Shown here: positions 17,684-27,000 of the stretch, piece after piece
Numbering within the stretch: the stretch's first letter is position 1
Layout: every line of letters begins with the position of its first letter
From: an uncultured Alistipes sp.
GTDB lineage: Bacteria; Bacteroidota; Bacteroidia; Bacteroidales; Rikenellaceae
DNA length: 64,000 nucleotides
Assembly: GCA_944320665.1 (NCBI GenBank)
Contig: CALUII010000002.1
Location: 1 to 64,000, forward strand
Direction: 5' to 3'
Notes under the pieces: model-generated
The model's database searches: none
The model's input: only the letters and a program-made list of their open reading frames with translations
Told to the model about the DNA's origin: nothing
Made by a program: the position numbers and the translations under genes

Positions 17684-17920
17684 TCGATTCGCATGCTTGA
17701 CCCGCACTCCGACTTCAGCCCCGGACACCACCAAGCAACAAGAGTCTCACGAACGGATCTGTCCGAAATGGAGTGCAATACCAACTTTTGGGTATTGCAT
17801 GACCGACGAGCAACACCGATCTTTGTGTCGGAGAAGCGTCCCGTATGGAACTGTTTTTGCAGGACCGTTCTCCGCAAAAAGAGCGCGAGACCATAAGCGT
17901 TAAGTATGTATCAAGAGGGG
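17684..17920 (+). ncRNA. Structured intergenic segment, possible small RNA or long 3' UTR
   Basis: No convincing gene. A perfect 9-base stem (17775-17783 with 17792-17800) encloses AACTTTTG. CCGA/TCGG arms follow near 17817-17833. TTTTTGC (about 17850) pairs with GCAAAAA (about 17875). The series ends in the terminator at 17921-17958. No TAnnTTTG box precedes it, so it may be part of the flavodoxin transcript. Confidence 0.3.
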
Positions 17921-17958
17921 CCGCAGTAGACCGGATGGTCGTACTGCGGTCTTTTTTC
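17921..17958 (+). terminator. Terminator upstream of the EamA gene
   Basis: Eight-base stem (17921-17928 with 17942-17949), followed by TCTTTTTTCTT. Confidence 0.7.
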
Positions 17959-17995
17959 TTGTCTCCGCACCTCACCACATACGGAGAAATGTATC

Positions 17996-18003
17996 TATCT
18001 TTG
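17996..18003 (+). promoter_or_regulatory. Predicted -7 box for the EamA gene
   Basis: TATCTTTG, 68 bases before the ATG at 18072. Confidence 0.65.
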
Positions 18004-18071
18004 CCGGCGCAACCAGCGCGCCCGCCCTCGCACACACAAGCCCGGGCACCTTACGACATACCATCCAGCAC

Positions 18072-18998
18072 ATGAATACCGGCAACCGACTGCTCGGCAC
18101 CGCGAGTGCCATTCTCTCCTCAGCCACCTTTGGTCTGGCCCCTTTCTTCACCCTGGGACTGTTGTCCGCGGGATGGTCCACCTTCGAAGTACTGAGCTAC
18201 CGATGGGGCGTGGCGTCGCTCTTCCTGATTACGGTCGGAATATGCACCGGGCGCTCGTTCCACCTCGCACGGCGCAATTGGGGCATCGTCATATGGCTCG
18301 GCCTGCTGCGCGCCGCCACCTCCTTCTGCCTGGTGATCGCCTACAGCCGCATCGCCAGCGGCACGGCCTCAACCATCCATTTCATGTACCCGCTGGCCGT
18401 CGCGGCGATCATGATCCTCTTCTTCCGCGAGCGGGCTTCGGCTAGTACCCTTACGGCCATCGGACTCTCGATCCTCGGCGCCGCCCTGCTCTCCACGGGC
18501 GGCAATGCCGCCCCCACGCCCGACACAGCACTGGGCACCACGACCGCCTGCCTCTCGGTACTCACCTACGGCGGCTACCTGGTCGGCGTAAAGCAGAGCC
18601 GCGCCGCACGGATCGACTCCACGGTCCTCACCTGCTACGTAATGGGACTCAGCACGCTGCTCTTTCTCACGGGCGGATGGCTCACGGGCGGCGTGCGCCT
18701 CGTCAGCGACGGCACGACGTGGCTCTATGTCCTGGGGCTGGCCCTGCCCGCCACAGCCGTCTCGAACATCACACTCGTCTGGGCCATCAAACGCATCGGA
18801 CCGACACTCACCTCCTTCTTCGGCGCGCTCGAACCCCTCACGGCCGTGTTGATCGGCATCCGCATTCTCGGCGAACCCTTCACACTGCGCAGCGGTTTCG
18901 GCATCGTATTGATTATCGTCGCCGTCACCCTCATTTTGCTCCGCAAGGAAGCATCCGCCGCCCAACCCGCCACGATGCACGACGACCGTCACGCGTGA
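18072..18998 (+). CDS. EamA-family transporter
   Basis: 308 residues with about ten membrane helices in two EamA repeats. The first opens with SATFGLAPFFTLGLL, and ARIASG/SRIASGTASTIHFMYPLAVAA marks the end of that repeat. The second contains VLTYGGYLVGVKQSR and TSFFGALEPLTAVLIG. It probably exports a small metabolite; the substrate is unknown. It starts 113 bases after a terminator and carries its own promoter box, so it is separate from flavodoxin. engB follows 72 bases downstream but has its own promoter. Confidence 0.85.
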   Translation: MNTGNRLLGTASAILSSATFGLAPFFTLGLLSAGWSTFEVLSYRWGVASLFLITVGICTGRSFHLARRNWGIVIWLGLLRAATSFCLVIAYSRIASGTASTIHFMYPLAVAAIMILFFRERASASTLTAIGLSILGAALLSTGGNAAPTPDTALGTTTACLSVLTYGGYLVGVKQSRAARIDSTVLTCYVMGLSTLLFLTGGWLTGGVRLVSDGTTWLYVLGLALPATAVSNITLVWAIKRIGPTLTSFFGALEPLTAVLIGIRILGEPFTLRSGFGIVLIIVAVTLILLRKEASAAQPATMHDDRHA

Positions 18999-19058
18999 CA
19001 AAATCGCTTCAAAGAGCATTCCCGCAGGCCAAAATTTGGGGGATCAACGAAATGTCCC

Positions 19059-19066
19059 TATCTTTG
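19059..19066 (+). promoter_or_regulatory. Predicted -7 box for engB, giving a leaderless transcript
   Basis: TATCTTTG ends only four bases before the ATG at 19071. Transcription normally starts several bases past this box, so the mRNA would begin at or inside the start codon. Confidence 0.55.
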
Positions 19067-19070
19067 CCGC

Positions 19071-19667
19071 ATGCAGATCACACGAGCCGAATTCAAATGC
19101 AGTTCCGCCCAACTGGCCCAGGTGCCGTCGGACTCCCTGCCCGACTTCGCCTTCATCGGGCGCAGCAACGTCGGCAAATCCTCGCTCATCAACACCCTCA
19201 CGGGTCGCAACAGTCTGGCCAAGGTCTCCGGAACACCCGGTAAGACACGGCTGATCAACCACTTCCTGATCAACGGTCAGTGGTACCTCGTCGACCTTCC
19301 GGGCTATGGCTATGCCCGCACGTCGAAGAGCCAGCGCGAAGACTTCTCGCGCCTCATTCTGGACTACGTCCTGCGGTGCGAACGGATGCACTTCCTCTTC
19401 GTGCTGCTCGACTCGCGGCTCGAACCCCAGGCCATCGATCTGCGCTTCATCCGCCTGCTGGGCGAGCACGGTGTGCCGTTCGGTCTGGTCTTCACGAAGA
19501 CCGACAAGCTCTCACGCGCACAACTCGACCGCAGCCTCGACCGTTACCGCCGTACGCTCGCCGAGGAGTGGGAGGAGCTGCCGCCGATCTTCACATCATC
19601 CAGCCTGCGTGGCAGCGGCCGCGAAGAGATTCTGGACTTTATCGGCCAATGTTTGACCCAATGTTGA
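19071..19667 (+). CDS. engB: Ribosome biogenesis GTPase YihA/EngB
   Basis: 198 residues, normal for the family. The G1 loop is GRSNVGKS (30-37) and the G3 is DLPGYG (75-80), followed by the YARTSKSQREDF switch region. G4 is FTKTDKLS and G5 is TSSSLRGSG. EngB is a cytosolic TRAFAC GTPase needed for assembly of the large ribosomal subunit. The start is well supported by MQITRAEFKCSS and by the absence of an earlier start. prs follows 75 bases downstream from a separate promoter. Confidence 0.95.
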   Translation: MQITRAEFKCSSAQLAQVPSDSLPDFAFIGRSNVGKSSLINTLTGRNSLAKVSGTPGKTRLINHFLINGQWYLVDLPGYGYARTSKSQREDFSRLILDYVLRCERMHFLFVLLDSRLEPQAIDLRFIRLLGEHGVPFGLVFTKTDKLSRAQLDRSLDRYRRTLAEEWEELPPIFTSSSLRGSGREEILDFIGQCLTQC

Positions 19668-19708
19668 TAAAATCATACGCCAAATAGCATTTTTTCATCC
19701 GCTTGTCG

Positions 19709-19716
19709 TATATTTG
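19709..19716 (+). promoter_or_regulatory. Predicted -7 box for prs
   Basis: TATATTTG, 26 bases before the prs ATG. Confidence 0.65.
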
Positions 19717-19742
19717 CAATATCAAAATAACCTCGACCCACT

Positions 19743-20684
19743 ATGGCAATCCACAAAATCAAGATTTTCGCAGGTCGCGACTCGAAATACCTTGCCGAGA
19801 AGATCGCCGCCAGCTTCGGCACGACCCTCGGTCAGTCGGAGGTCCTGCAATTCAGCGACGGGGAGTTCCAGCCCTGCTTCAACGAATCGATCCGCGGTTG
19901 CACCGTATTCATCATCCAATCGACGTTTCCACCCTCGGATACGCTCATGGAGTTGTTGATGATGATCGATGCCGCCCGTCGCGCTTCGGCCTACAAGGTC
20001 GTAGCCGTCATCCCCTATTTCGGCTGGGCGCGTCAGGACCGCAAGGACCGTCCGCGTGTGCCGATCGGTGCCAAACTGGTTGCCAACCTGCTGATGGCCG
20101 CCGGCGTCGACCGCATCATGACGATGGATCTGCACGCCGATCAGATCCAGGGATTCTTCGACGTACCTGTGGATGCCCTCTATGCCAGCGGCATCTTCGT
20201 TCCCTACATCAAGAGCCTCAACATCGAGGACCTCTCGATCGCCGCTCCGGATATGGGCGGTGCCAAACGGGCTAATACCTACGCCAAACACCTCGGAACG
20301 CCGATCATCATCTCGCATAAGGAGCGTCCCAAGGCCAACGTCGTGGGCAAAATGACGGCCATCGGCGAGGTCGAAGGCCGCAACGTGCTGATCGTCGACG
20401 ACATGATCGACACGGCCGGCACGATCTGCATGGCCGCCGACATGCTCATGGCACGCGGTGCAAAGAGCGTACGCGCAGCCATCACCCACCCCGTGCTTTC
20501 GGGTCCGGCCTACGACCGAATCAACGCCAGCGCCCTGCAGGAGGTGATCACCACGGATACGATTCCGCTGCGCGAAGACCAGAACCTGAGCAAGTTCACG
20601 GTGCTGAGCGTAGCCGATATCTTTGCCGACGTCATCGAGCGCGTGCATAACTACAAGGAGATCTCGTCGATTTTCTTCAAATAA
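19743..20684 (+). CDS. prs: Ribose-phosphate pyrophosphokinase
   Basis: 313 residues. Converts ribose 5-phosphate and ATP to PRPP, the precursor of purines, pyrimidines, histidine, tryptophan and NAD. The flexible/ATP loop is FGWARQDRKDRPRVPIGAKL, with MTMDLHADQIQGFFD next to it. The PRPP-binding loop is VLIVDDMIDTAGT near residue 220. The N-terminus (FAGRDSKYLAEKIA, then FSDGEFQP) is standard class I. It is monocistronic, with a promoter and a strong terminator. Confidence 0.97.
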   Translation: MAIHKIKIFAGRDSKYLAEKIAASFGTTLGQSEVLQFSDGEFQPCFNESIRGCTVFIIQSTFPPSDTLMELLMMIDAARRASAYKVVAVIPYFGWARQDRKDRPRVPIGAKLVANLLMAAGVDRIMTMDLHADQIQGFFDVPVDALYASGIFVPYIKSLNIEDLSIAAPDMGGAKRANTYAKHLGTPIIISHKERPKANVVGKMTAIGEVEGRNVLIVDDMIDTAGTICMAADMLMARGAKSVRAAITHPVLSGPAYDRINASALQEVITTDTIPLREDQNLSKFTVLSVADIFADVIERVHNYKEISSIFFK

Positions 20685-20718
20685 CGAAGCTCTCAAGAGC
20701 AAGTGCTCTAAACACCGA

Positions 20719-20764
20719 GCGGGGTTCCGTCGAAAAAAGTTCGAGACGGAACCCCGCATTTTTT
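20719..20764 (+). terminator. Terminator of prs
   Basis: Thirteen-base stem (20719-20731 with 20745-20757), followed by ATTTTTTT. Confidence 0.85.
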
Positions 20765-20798
20765 GCCGACAGCAAGAGCCGATGTCGTTTTTTATGGC

Positions 20799-20806
20799 TA
20801 CATTTG
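20799..20806 (+). promoter_or_regulatory. Predicted -7 box for the 211-residue lipoprotein
   Basis: TACATTTG, 132 bases before the ATG. No good -33 partner was seen. Confidence 0.45.
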
Positions 20807-20938
20807 TAGGAGTGAGAAGACGCACACCCCCGTTGCGATTTTCCAGGCCCCTCGGGATATACGACTCAATCCGAAGACCCGGGCCGCATGGCTGTGCCGT
20901 GAACGTCATCCTCCTGCTTCACATACCTGAGACACCTC

Positions 20939-21574
20939 ATGAAACAGACGCTGCTCCATACGCTATTCGCCTTCGCGACCTTGATCTGCGCCACCGCATG
21001 CCACGATACGGACGATCCCGTCAACTCTCCGATGCCACAGGCCGGCTTTCTCGAATCGAGCCTTGCCGACCGCTATTGGAGCGAAGAGATCCACTTTCTC
21101 TATCAGCGGGACAACCGCCCGGAGGTTTACATGGATCCCGAAACCATCGTTGAGACATTCGACGTCGACGGCGGCAGCCCGTTTACCGACCAGGTGCTGC
21201 TCGAGGCAATCTACCTCGACCCCGACAACCGACGACTCATCCGCTACGTTGCGCCGGATGCCGAAGGACGATACACGGGATGCTATCTGAACCAATACAC
21301 CATCGAATACGACGAATACGAATCAGCCATCCGCATCCGCACGCCGCATGACTCGCTCCGATATATGGGGGCTGTCACCGAATCACTCCTGTCAGTCATC
21401 TCCCTCACCGAGGATCGGGTCGTTTTCGATGCCCCCATCAAACCCTTCATTCGCCTCAACTGGGAGCTCGATACCCCACGCGACGAGGCCATCACAAAAC
21501 GCTATCTGGGATTGCGAATCATCTGGACCCGTCGGGATGCAGAGGCGTTCCGCTGGGCTCAGCCACTCGATTGA
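20939..21574 (+). CDS. Hypothetical lipoprotein
   Basis: 211 residues. The signal peptide ends ICATAC, so Cys21 would be lipidated. The mature part is acidic and shows no membrane segment. It contains ADRYWSEEIHFLYQRDN and a Tyr/Glu-rich stretch (YTIEYDEYESAIRI), with alternating polarity suggesting beta strands. I recognise no family. It is the only gene of its unit, convergent with the SDR gene across a shared hairpin. Location in the periplasm or outer membrane is inferred from the lipobox. Confidence 0.75.
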   Translation: MKQTLLHTLFAFATLICATACHDTDDPVNSPMPQAGFLESSLADRYWSEEIHFLYQRDNRPEVYMDPETIVETFDVDGGSPFTDQVLLEAIYLDPDNRRLIRYVAPDAEGRYTGCYLNQYTIEYDEYESAIRIRTPHDSLRYMGAVTESLLSVISLTEDRVVFDAPIKPFIRLNWELDTPRDEAITKRYLGLRIIWTRRDAEAFRWAQPLD

Positions 21575-21630
21575 CCCTTGAATCCGCATTGAAAAGCGCC
21601 GTCACGACCGGCCGACATACGACATACGAC

Positions 21631-21680
21631 AAAAGCCGGGAAACCTCCCTCTGTGAGGTGATCTTCCGGCTTTTATTTTT
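21631..21680. terminator. Terminator between the lipoprotein and SDR genes
   Basis: Outer stem AAAAGCCGG (21631-21639) with CCGGCTTTT (21666-21674), and an inner CCTC/GAGG stem. T-rich on the plus side; the minus side has TTTTG. Confidence 0.7.
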
Positions 21681-21767
21681 CCAGGTCCTGCCTTCCGATC
21701 AGAGTCCCCGGCGCAGACAAGTGCCGCACCGGAGAGCACCGTATCGGAGAGAAGCCCTGCTCCGCCC

Positions 21768-22586
21768 CTACTTGAACGGGCTGTCCGGCTCACGCGACAT
21801 GACCAGATAGAACATCCGGTCCAGGAAGGCCGGCGCAAACTTCTTGACAAAGTGCGTGGCACGCCCCTCGATCTCCATCAGGCAGAGACGTTTGCGCTTC
21901 AGAATGCCGCGTGCAACAATCCGGGCCACCTGCTCGGGCGTCATCATCTTGGCTTCGTTTCGCGGCGTAGCCCCCTGCTGCGATCCGTCGGCCGTAAGGG
22001 CCGAAAAACGCACGTTCGATGCCGTAAATCCGGGACAGGCCACCATCACGTGCAGCCCCTTCTTCAGGTTCTCGATACGCAACGTCTCGAGAAATCCCGT
22101 CATGGCATACTTCGATGCCGAATAGCCCGTACGCCCCGGCAGTCCATGCAATCCGGCCACCGACGAAATGCCGACCACCGAACCCTTCGTTTGCTGCAGG
22201 TAAGGCAAGGCATATTTGCAACAATTGACCGTCCCCCAAAAGTTGACGTCCATCAAGCGATGCAGCACCTCGAGATCCACGTCATCGAAAATAGCCCGCA
22301 TCGAGAGTCCCGCATTACAGATCAGCACATCCACCCGGCCGAATTTCTCGACCGCAGTATCAATCAGCGCCTTGCACTCCTCGGGCTTGACCACATCCAC
22401 GGCACACCACGCCGCCTGTCCACCCGCCTTGCGGATTTCGTCCACCAGGGCTGCCAGTTTCTCGGCGCTGCGGGCCCCAAGGACCACGCAGGCCCCCTGC
22501 GCGGCATAGACACGCGCCATGGCCTCACCGATACCGGACGATGCACCGGTGATCACGATCACCTTATCCTTCAAACTTTTTTTCAT
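21768..22586 (-). CDS. Short-chain dehydrogenase/reductase
   Basis: 272 residues from ATG at 22586; upstream residues in frame lack SDR features. The Rossmann nucleotide loop is TGASSGIG (13-20), NAG is at 91-93, and the catalytic set is Ser141/142, Tyr155 and Lys159 in GYSASK. This is a classical NAD(P)H-dependent SDR, and the C-terminal 50 residues are longer than the minimal fold. The substrate cannot be named; relatives act on ketones, sugars and acyl chains. The start lies 16 bases after the metallo-hydrolase stop, so they form an operon. Confidence 0.88.
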   Translation of the reverse strand: MKKSLKDKVIVITGASSGIGEAMARVYAAQGACVVLGARSAEKLAALVDEIRKAGGQAAWCAVDVVKPEECKALIDTAVEKFGRVDVLICNAGLSMRAIFDDVDLEVLHRLMDVNFWGTVNCCKYALPYLQQTKGSVVGISSVAGLHGLPGRTGYSASKYAMTGFLETLRIENLKKGLHVMVACPGFTASNVRFSALTADGSQQGATPRNEAKMMTPEQVARIVARGILKRKRLCLMEIEGRATHFVKKFAPAFLDRMFYLVMSREPDSPFK

Positions 22587-22602
22587 GAGATTCACTTGTT
22601 GT

Positions 22603-23385
22603 TTATTCGTCGATTTCGATCTGCATTCCGTCGTGTGCCAGATGCACCCCCTCGGGCAAGGCGGCATCCGCCACCACATACCGTCCGATTTCGTGCGAAA
22701 GGTGCGTCAGATAGGCCTCACGGGGATGGATCCGGCGGATCAGTTCCAATGCCTCTTCGACATTAAAGTGCGAATCGTGCGGACGGTAACGCAACGCATT
22801 GACTACCAACACTTCCACACCCTGCAGTTTTTGTATCTCCGACTCCTCGATGCTCTTGAAGTCAGTCAGGTAGGCCAACCGTCCGAAGCGGTATCCCGTC
22901 ACTTCGAAACGGGGCGAATGGTGTCCTGACACGGGCACGATCTCCACCTCGCCGATGCGAAACGGCACGGCCGGATCGATCTCGTGGAGTTCGATCTCGG
23001 GCACCCCCCGGTATTTATCCTCGGCAAAGGCATAGTCGAAGTCCTTGCGCACGCTGCGCAACGTGCGTGGCGTGGCGTAGAGATCGACCCGATGGATCGT
23101 CGGGTAATCCACAAAATTGAAGGCCCGCACGTCGTCCAACCCTCCCGTATGGTCCTTGTGTTCGTGGGTCAACAGGATGGCGTCGATGTGCCGCACGCCG
23201 GTACGCAACATCTGATAGCGGAAATCGGGTCCGGCATCAATCACCAGGCGGCATCCGCGTGTCTCGACCATAGCCGAGGTGCGCAGGCGCATGTCGCGGG
23301 CATCCTCCGACGTGCAGACCTCGCACCGGCATCCGATCACGGGCACCCCCTGCGAAGTTCCGGTTCCCAGAAAAGTCAATTTCAT
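22603..23385 (-). CDS. MBL-fold metallo-hydrolase (PhnP-like)
   Basis: 260 residues from MKLTFLGTGTSQGVP, the standard N-terminus of this subfamily, which sets the start at 23385. The metal motif THEHKDHTGG covers residues 73-82, with later ligands in SGHHSP (154-158), LTDF (173-176) and THLSHEIG (227-234). Three cysteines near 20-24 (GCRCEVC) could bind structural zinc, as in PhnP. Relatives are phosphodiesterases acting on cyclic phosphates; the actual substrate is not known. It is first in a two-gene unit with the SDR. Confidence 0.88.
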   Translation of the reverse strand: MKLTFLGTGTSQGVPVIGCRCEVCTSEDARDMRLRTSAMVETRGCRLVIDAGPDFRYQMLRTGVRHIDAILLTHEHKDHTGGLDDVRAFNFVDYPTIHRVDLYATPRTLRSVRKDFDYAFAEDKYRGVPEIELHEIDPAVPFRIGEVEIVPVSGHHSPRFEVTGYRFGRLAYLTDFKSIEESEIQKLQGVEVLVVNALRYRPHDSHFNVEEALELIRRIHPREAYLTHLSHEIGRYVVADAALPEGVHLAHDGMQIEIDE

Positions 23386-23502
23386 CATCTCTCTCCAATC
23401 ACCCGCCCCATGTGCGGTTCGGCCCCATTCCGGACATACCGCACCACCCTCCGCAACCGGTCCCGGATGGGTGAAGCAAACCTGCGGGAAGATTTTGCCG
23501 GA

Positions 23503-23510
23503 CAAAGGTA
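23503..23510 (-). promoter_or_regulatory. Predicted -7 box for the metallo-hydrolase/SDR unit
   Basis: The minus strand reads TACCTTTG, about 118 bases before the metallo-hydrolase start. Confidence 0.5.
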
Positions 23511-23659
23511 CGGCTTTTATTCGGTTTTCCACACCGTTTCTGCTCAGATTCTTCCGGCATATTCTGAAGGGGAGGAGGAGATCCGGAGTGCCGTCGCATC
23601 AAACAGCCTACGGACACGATGTCCACATCAGGCCGGCTTCAACGGCTTGCCGCCCCCAG

Positions 23660-23953
23660 TCACATAACCTGCTCGACACTCCAGACAAAGGCACGTGAGC
23701 CCTGCATCCGGGTCTCGGCATCCAACGCCCGGAAGGCCTCCAACAGCGGCTCCACCTTGTCATCCTCGACAATGGCCAGCAGCGAGGTATTCATCGAAGG
23801 CCAGGCATGCGTTCCGTAGTGTGGTTCGCCATCGAACGAGCCCCGTCCCTCGGTCAATGCCCAGCGCGTAAAGCCCCGGATCCCCTGCTCATCCAGAATA
23901 CGATTCACGCGGTCGGTGAGGGCCTGGTTATAGGAATAGAATACGGCTTTCAT
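23660..23953 (-). CDS. PG0541-type transporter-associated protein
   Basis: 97 residues, soluble, no signal peptide. It opens MKAVFYSYNQALTDRVNRIL and contains GFTRWALTEGRGS and HAWPSMNTSLLAIV. This is the small protein found at the end of RND efflux operons in Porphyromonas (PG0541) and relatives. Its fold resembles the PII-like small ferredoxin-like proteins, so it might sense or modulate the pump, by inference. It starts 69 bases after the RND pump stop, which supports membership of the operon. Confidence 0.78.
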   Translation of the reverse strand: MKAVFYSYNQALTDRVNRILDEQGIRGFTRWALTEGRGSFDGEPHYGTHAWPSMNTSLLAIVEDDKVEPLLEAFRALDAETRMQGSRAFVWSVEQVM

Positions 23954-24022
23954 AGGTCATTTGCTCCATTTTTTACAACACGACTTAACTTACTTTCTTA
24001 CGGACGTCGGTCCTTCCTTACT

Positions 24023-27000
24023 CTACTCCCGGGCCTGCGCCAGCCGTCGATCGGCCTTACGCTGTGCACGACCCACAAGAATCGAATACAGTACCGGGAC
24101 GATGAAGAGCGTCAGAATCGTCGAGAAGGTCAGTCCGCCGATCACGGCAATACCCATCGGTTGCCACGTTTCGGAACCGGCACCCGTACCGATAGCCAGC
24201 GGAACCATACCGAGGATGGTCGTAAACGAGGTCATCAGTACGGGGCGCAGACGGCTCTTGCCGCCGTCAATCACGGCGTCGGAGACACTCGACCCGCGCT
24301 CGATCAGCAGGTTCATGTAGTCGACCATCACGATACCGTTCTTTGTCACGATGCCGACCAGCATGATGGCGCCGATCAATGCGATGAGCGACAGCGGCGT
24401 CGACGTGATCCACAAGGCCAGGAAGACGCCCGTGAAGGCGAACGGGATGGTAAACATAATGATGAAGGGGAATTTGAGCGATTCGAACTGCGTAGCCATC
24501 ACGATGTAGACCAGCACGACAATCAGTCCGAAAAGAGTCAACAGATCGGAGAAGGCGTCGCCCTGATCTTCGACCGTACCACCCACCTCGAGTGCAATGC
24601 CATCGGGTACGGGGTATTCGTCGATGATGCGCTGCGCCTCGGCCACCACGTCGCCCAACGCCACACCGGCACCGAGCGACGATTCGACCGTAATGACGCG
24701 CTGTCGGTTTTCGCGTTCGATCATCGGCGCGGCAAACTCCTCGACCACGGCTCCCACCTCACTCAACTTGACGGGCCGGCCCTGGGCATTATAGAGGCGG
24801 ATGTTTTCGATGTCGTCTACCGACTTGCGGAACGGCTCGGCATAACGCACCACGATGTCGTATTCGTCGCCGTCTTCACGATATTTCGAGGCAACCAGAC
24901 CGTCGATGCGGTTGCGCACGGCCTGCGAAGCCGTAGCACTGTTCAGACCGTAGTACGACAGGCGGTCGCGGTCGAAGACGACGTTGTACTCGGGACGCAG
25001 TTCGTCACGCGACAACTGCACGTCACGCGTACCGGGAATCGCCTTCATGCGATCCATCAACTCGTGCGCCACGCGGTTCGTGAGGTCCGTATCGTAACCG
25101 AAGACCTTGATGTCGACCGTACTCGACCCACTCATGTTACCCATCTCACCACCCGGCGTGATGGTATATTCGCGCACCTCGGGAATGCGGTCCAACTCCT
25201 CGCGCAGCAGGTCCGAGATGAGGTAGATCGAACGTTCGCGCCCCTCGACGTCGGAGAGACGCATGTTGTAGTTGATGATGTGCGACCCGGTGGTCTGCAT
25301 CGCCGCAAAGGCATCGTCCGACGAGTTGGCGCCGGCCGAAGCCGAGACCAGCACGATCTCGGGAAAACGGTCGTAGATGATGCTGTCGATCTGCCGTGCA
25401 ATGCGGGCCGTATATTGGACCGAGAGGTTCTGTTCAAGTTTCACGACAGCCGTGATGCGGCTGTTGTCCGACGGCGGGAAGAACTCCGTGGGGACCTGTC
25501 CCAGCAACACGAGCGAGACCAGGAAGAGTCCCATCATCGAAAAGAAGGTGATTCTCCGGTGGCCCACGCACCAGGCCAGCGAACGGGCATAGGCACTGTC
25601 AAGAGCCGCCAAAGCCCGGTCGATGGGTTTGTAGACGATGCCGATGCCCTTGTAGGTATGGATTCCGCCCTCCTTCTTGAGCAGGAAGGCCGACATCATC
25701 GGTGTCAGCGTGATGGCCGCCGTCGTCGACACGCAGACGACGATCGAGACGATCCAGCCCAACTCACGGAAGAGGATGCCGGCCATACCCGGAATCATCG
25801 TCAACGGCAGGAATACGGCCACAACCACGAGTGTCGTGGCAATGACCGACAGCCACACCTCGTTTGTGGCATAAATGGAGGCCTCCTTCGGACTTGACCC
25901 GCGTTCGATGTGCGTCGTGATGTTCTCAAGCACCACGATGGCATCGTCGACGACCATACCGATGGCAATCGAAAGCGACGACAACGAGATGATGTTGAGC
26001 GTCGAACCCGTAGCATAGAGGTATATGAACGAGCAGATCAGCGAGACCGGGATCGTCATGCAGATGATGAGCGTGGCGCGCCACCGCCCGAGGAAGATCA
26101 TCACCACGAGCACCACGAAGACAAAGGCATAGAGCACCGTTTCGGAGAGCGACCCGATGGCGTCGGTAATCTCCTCCGACCCCTCGAAGATGAGCTCCAT
26201 GTGCACATCGCGCGGCAATGTTTTCTGAATTTCGGGCAGACGCTCCTGGATGTCGCGCACGATATTCACCGTGTTGGCACCGGACTGCTTCTGGATCATC
26301 ACGCGCACGCCCAGACGTCCGTTCACGCGTTCGTCCATCGTCGACTTTTCGAGCGTGTCGCGGATCTCGGCCACGTCCGAAAGCATCACCGTACGCCCGC
26401 CGGCATTCGACACCACCACCTTGCGCAACTCGTCCGACAACTGGAATTCGCCGTCGGCCTTCACGTTGAACGTATTGTTGCCGATGTCGATCGTTCCGCT
26501 CGGAATATTAACGTTCTCGGCGGCGATGATCTGCCCCAACTGCTCGACCGTGAGGTTATAGGCTTCGAGTTTCTTGGGGTCGACGTTCACCTGCACCTCG
26601 CGTTCGGGAGCGCCCACCACTGAAACGGCCCCCACCCCGTCCACACGGTTGAGCACGTTGACCAATCGGTCGTCGAGAATCTTCTGCAGGGCCGGATAAC
26701 TCTCGTCGGCCGTGATGGCGAGCATCATGATCGGCATCATCGAGGTCGAGAACTTGAAGATCGTCGGATAATCCACCCCCTCGGGCAACTCCGACTGCAC
26801 GCGGCTCACCACGTCACGGATCTCGTTGGCCCCTTCGTTCAGATCGGAGCCGTACTCGAACTCGACCGTTACGAGCGAAACGTTGTCCTGCGACTGCGAG
26901 GTGAGCTTCTTGAGGTTGCTGACCGTATTGAGGTTGTCCTCAAGCAGGCGCGTGATGTTGGTCTCGATCTCCGAAGCGTTGGCACCCGGATACATGGTGA

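Noticed and set aside
17693..17896. A 67-codon plus-strand frame after flavodoxin
   Set aside because: It crosses several hairpins, shows no domain and has no start context, so it was treated as part of the structured region.
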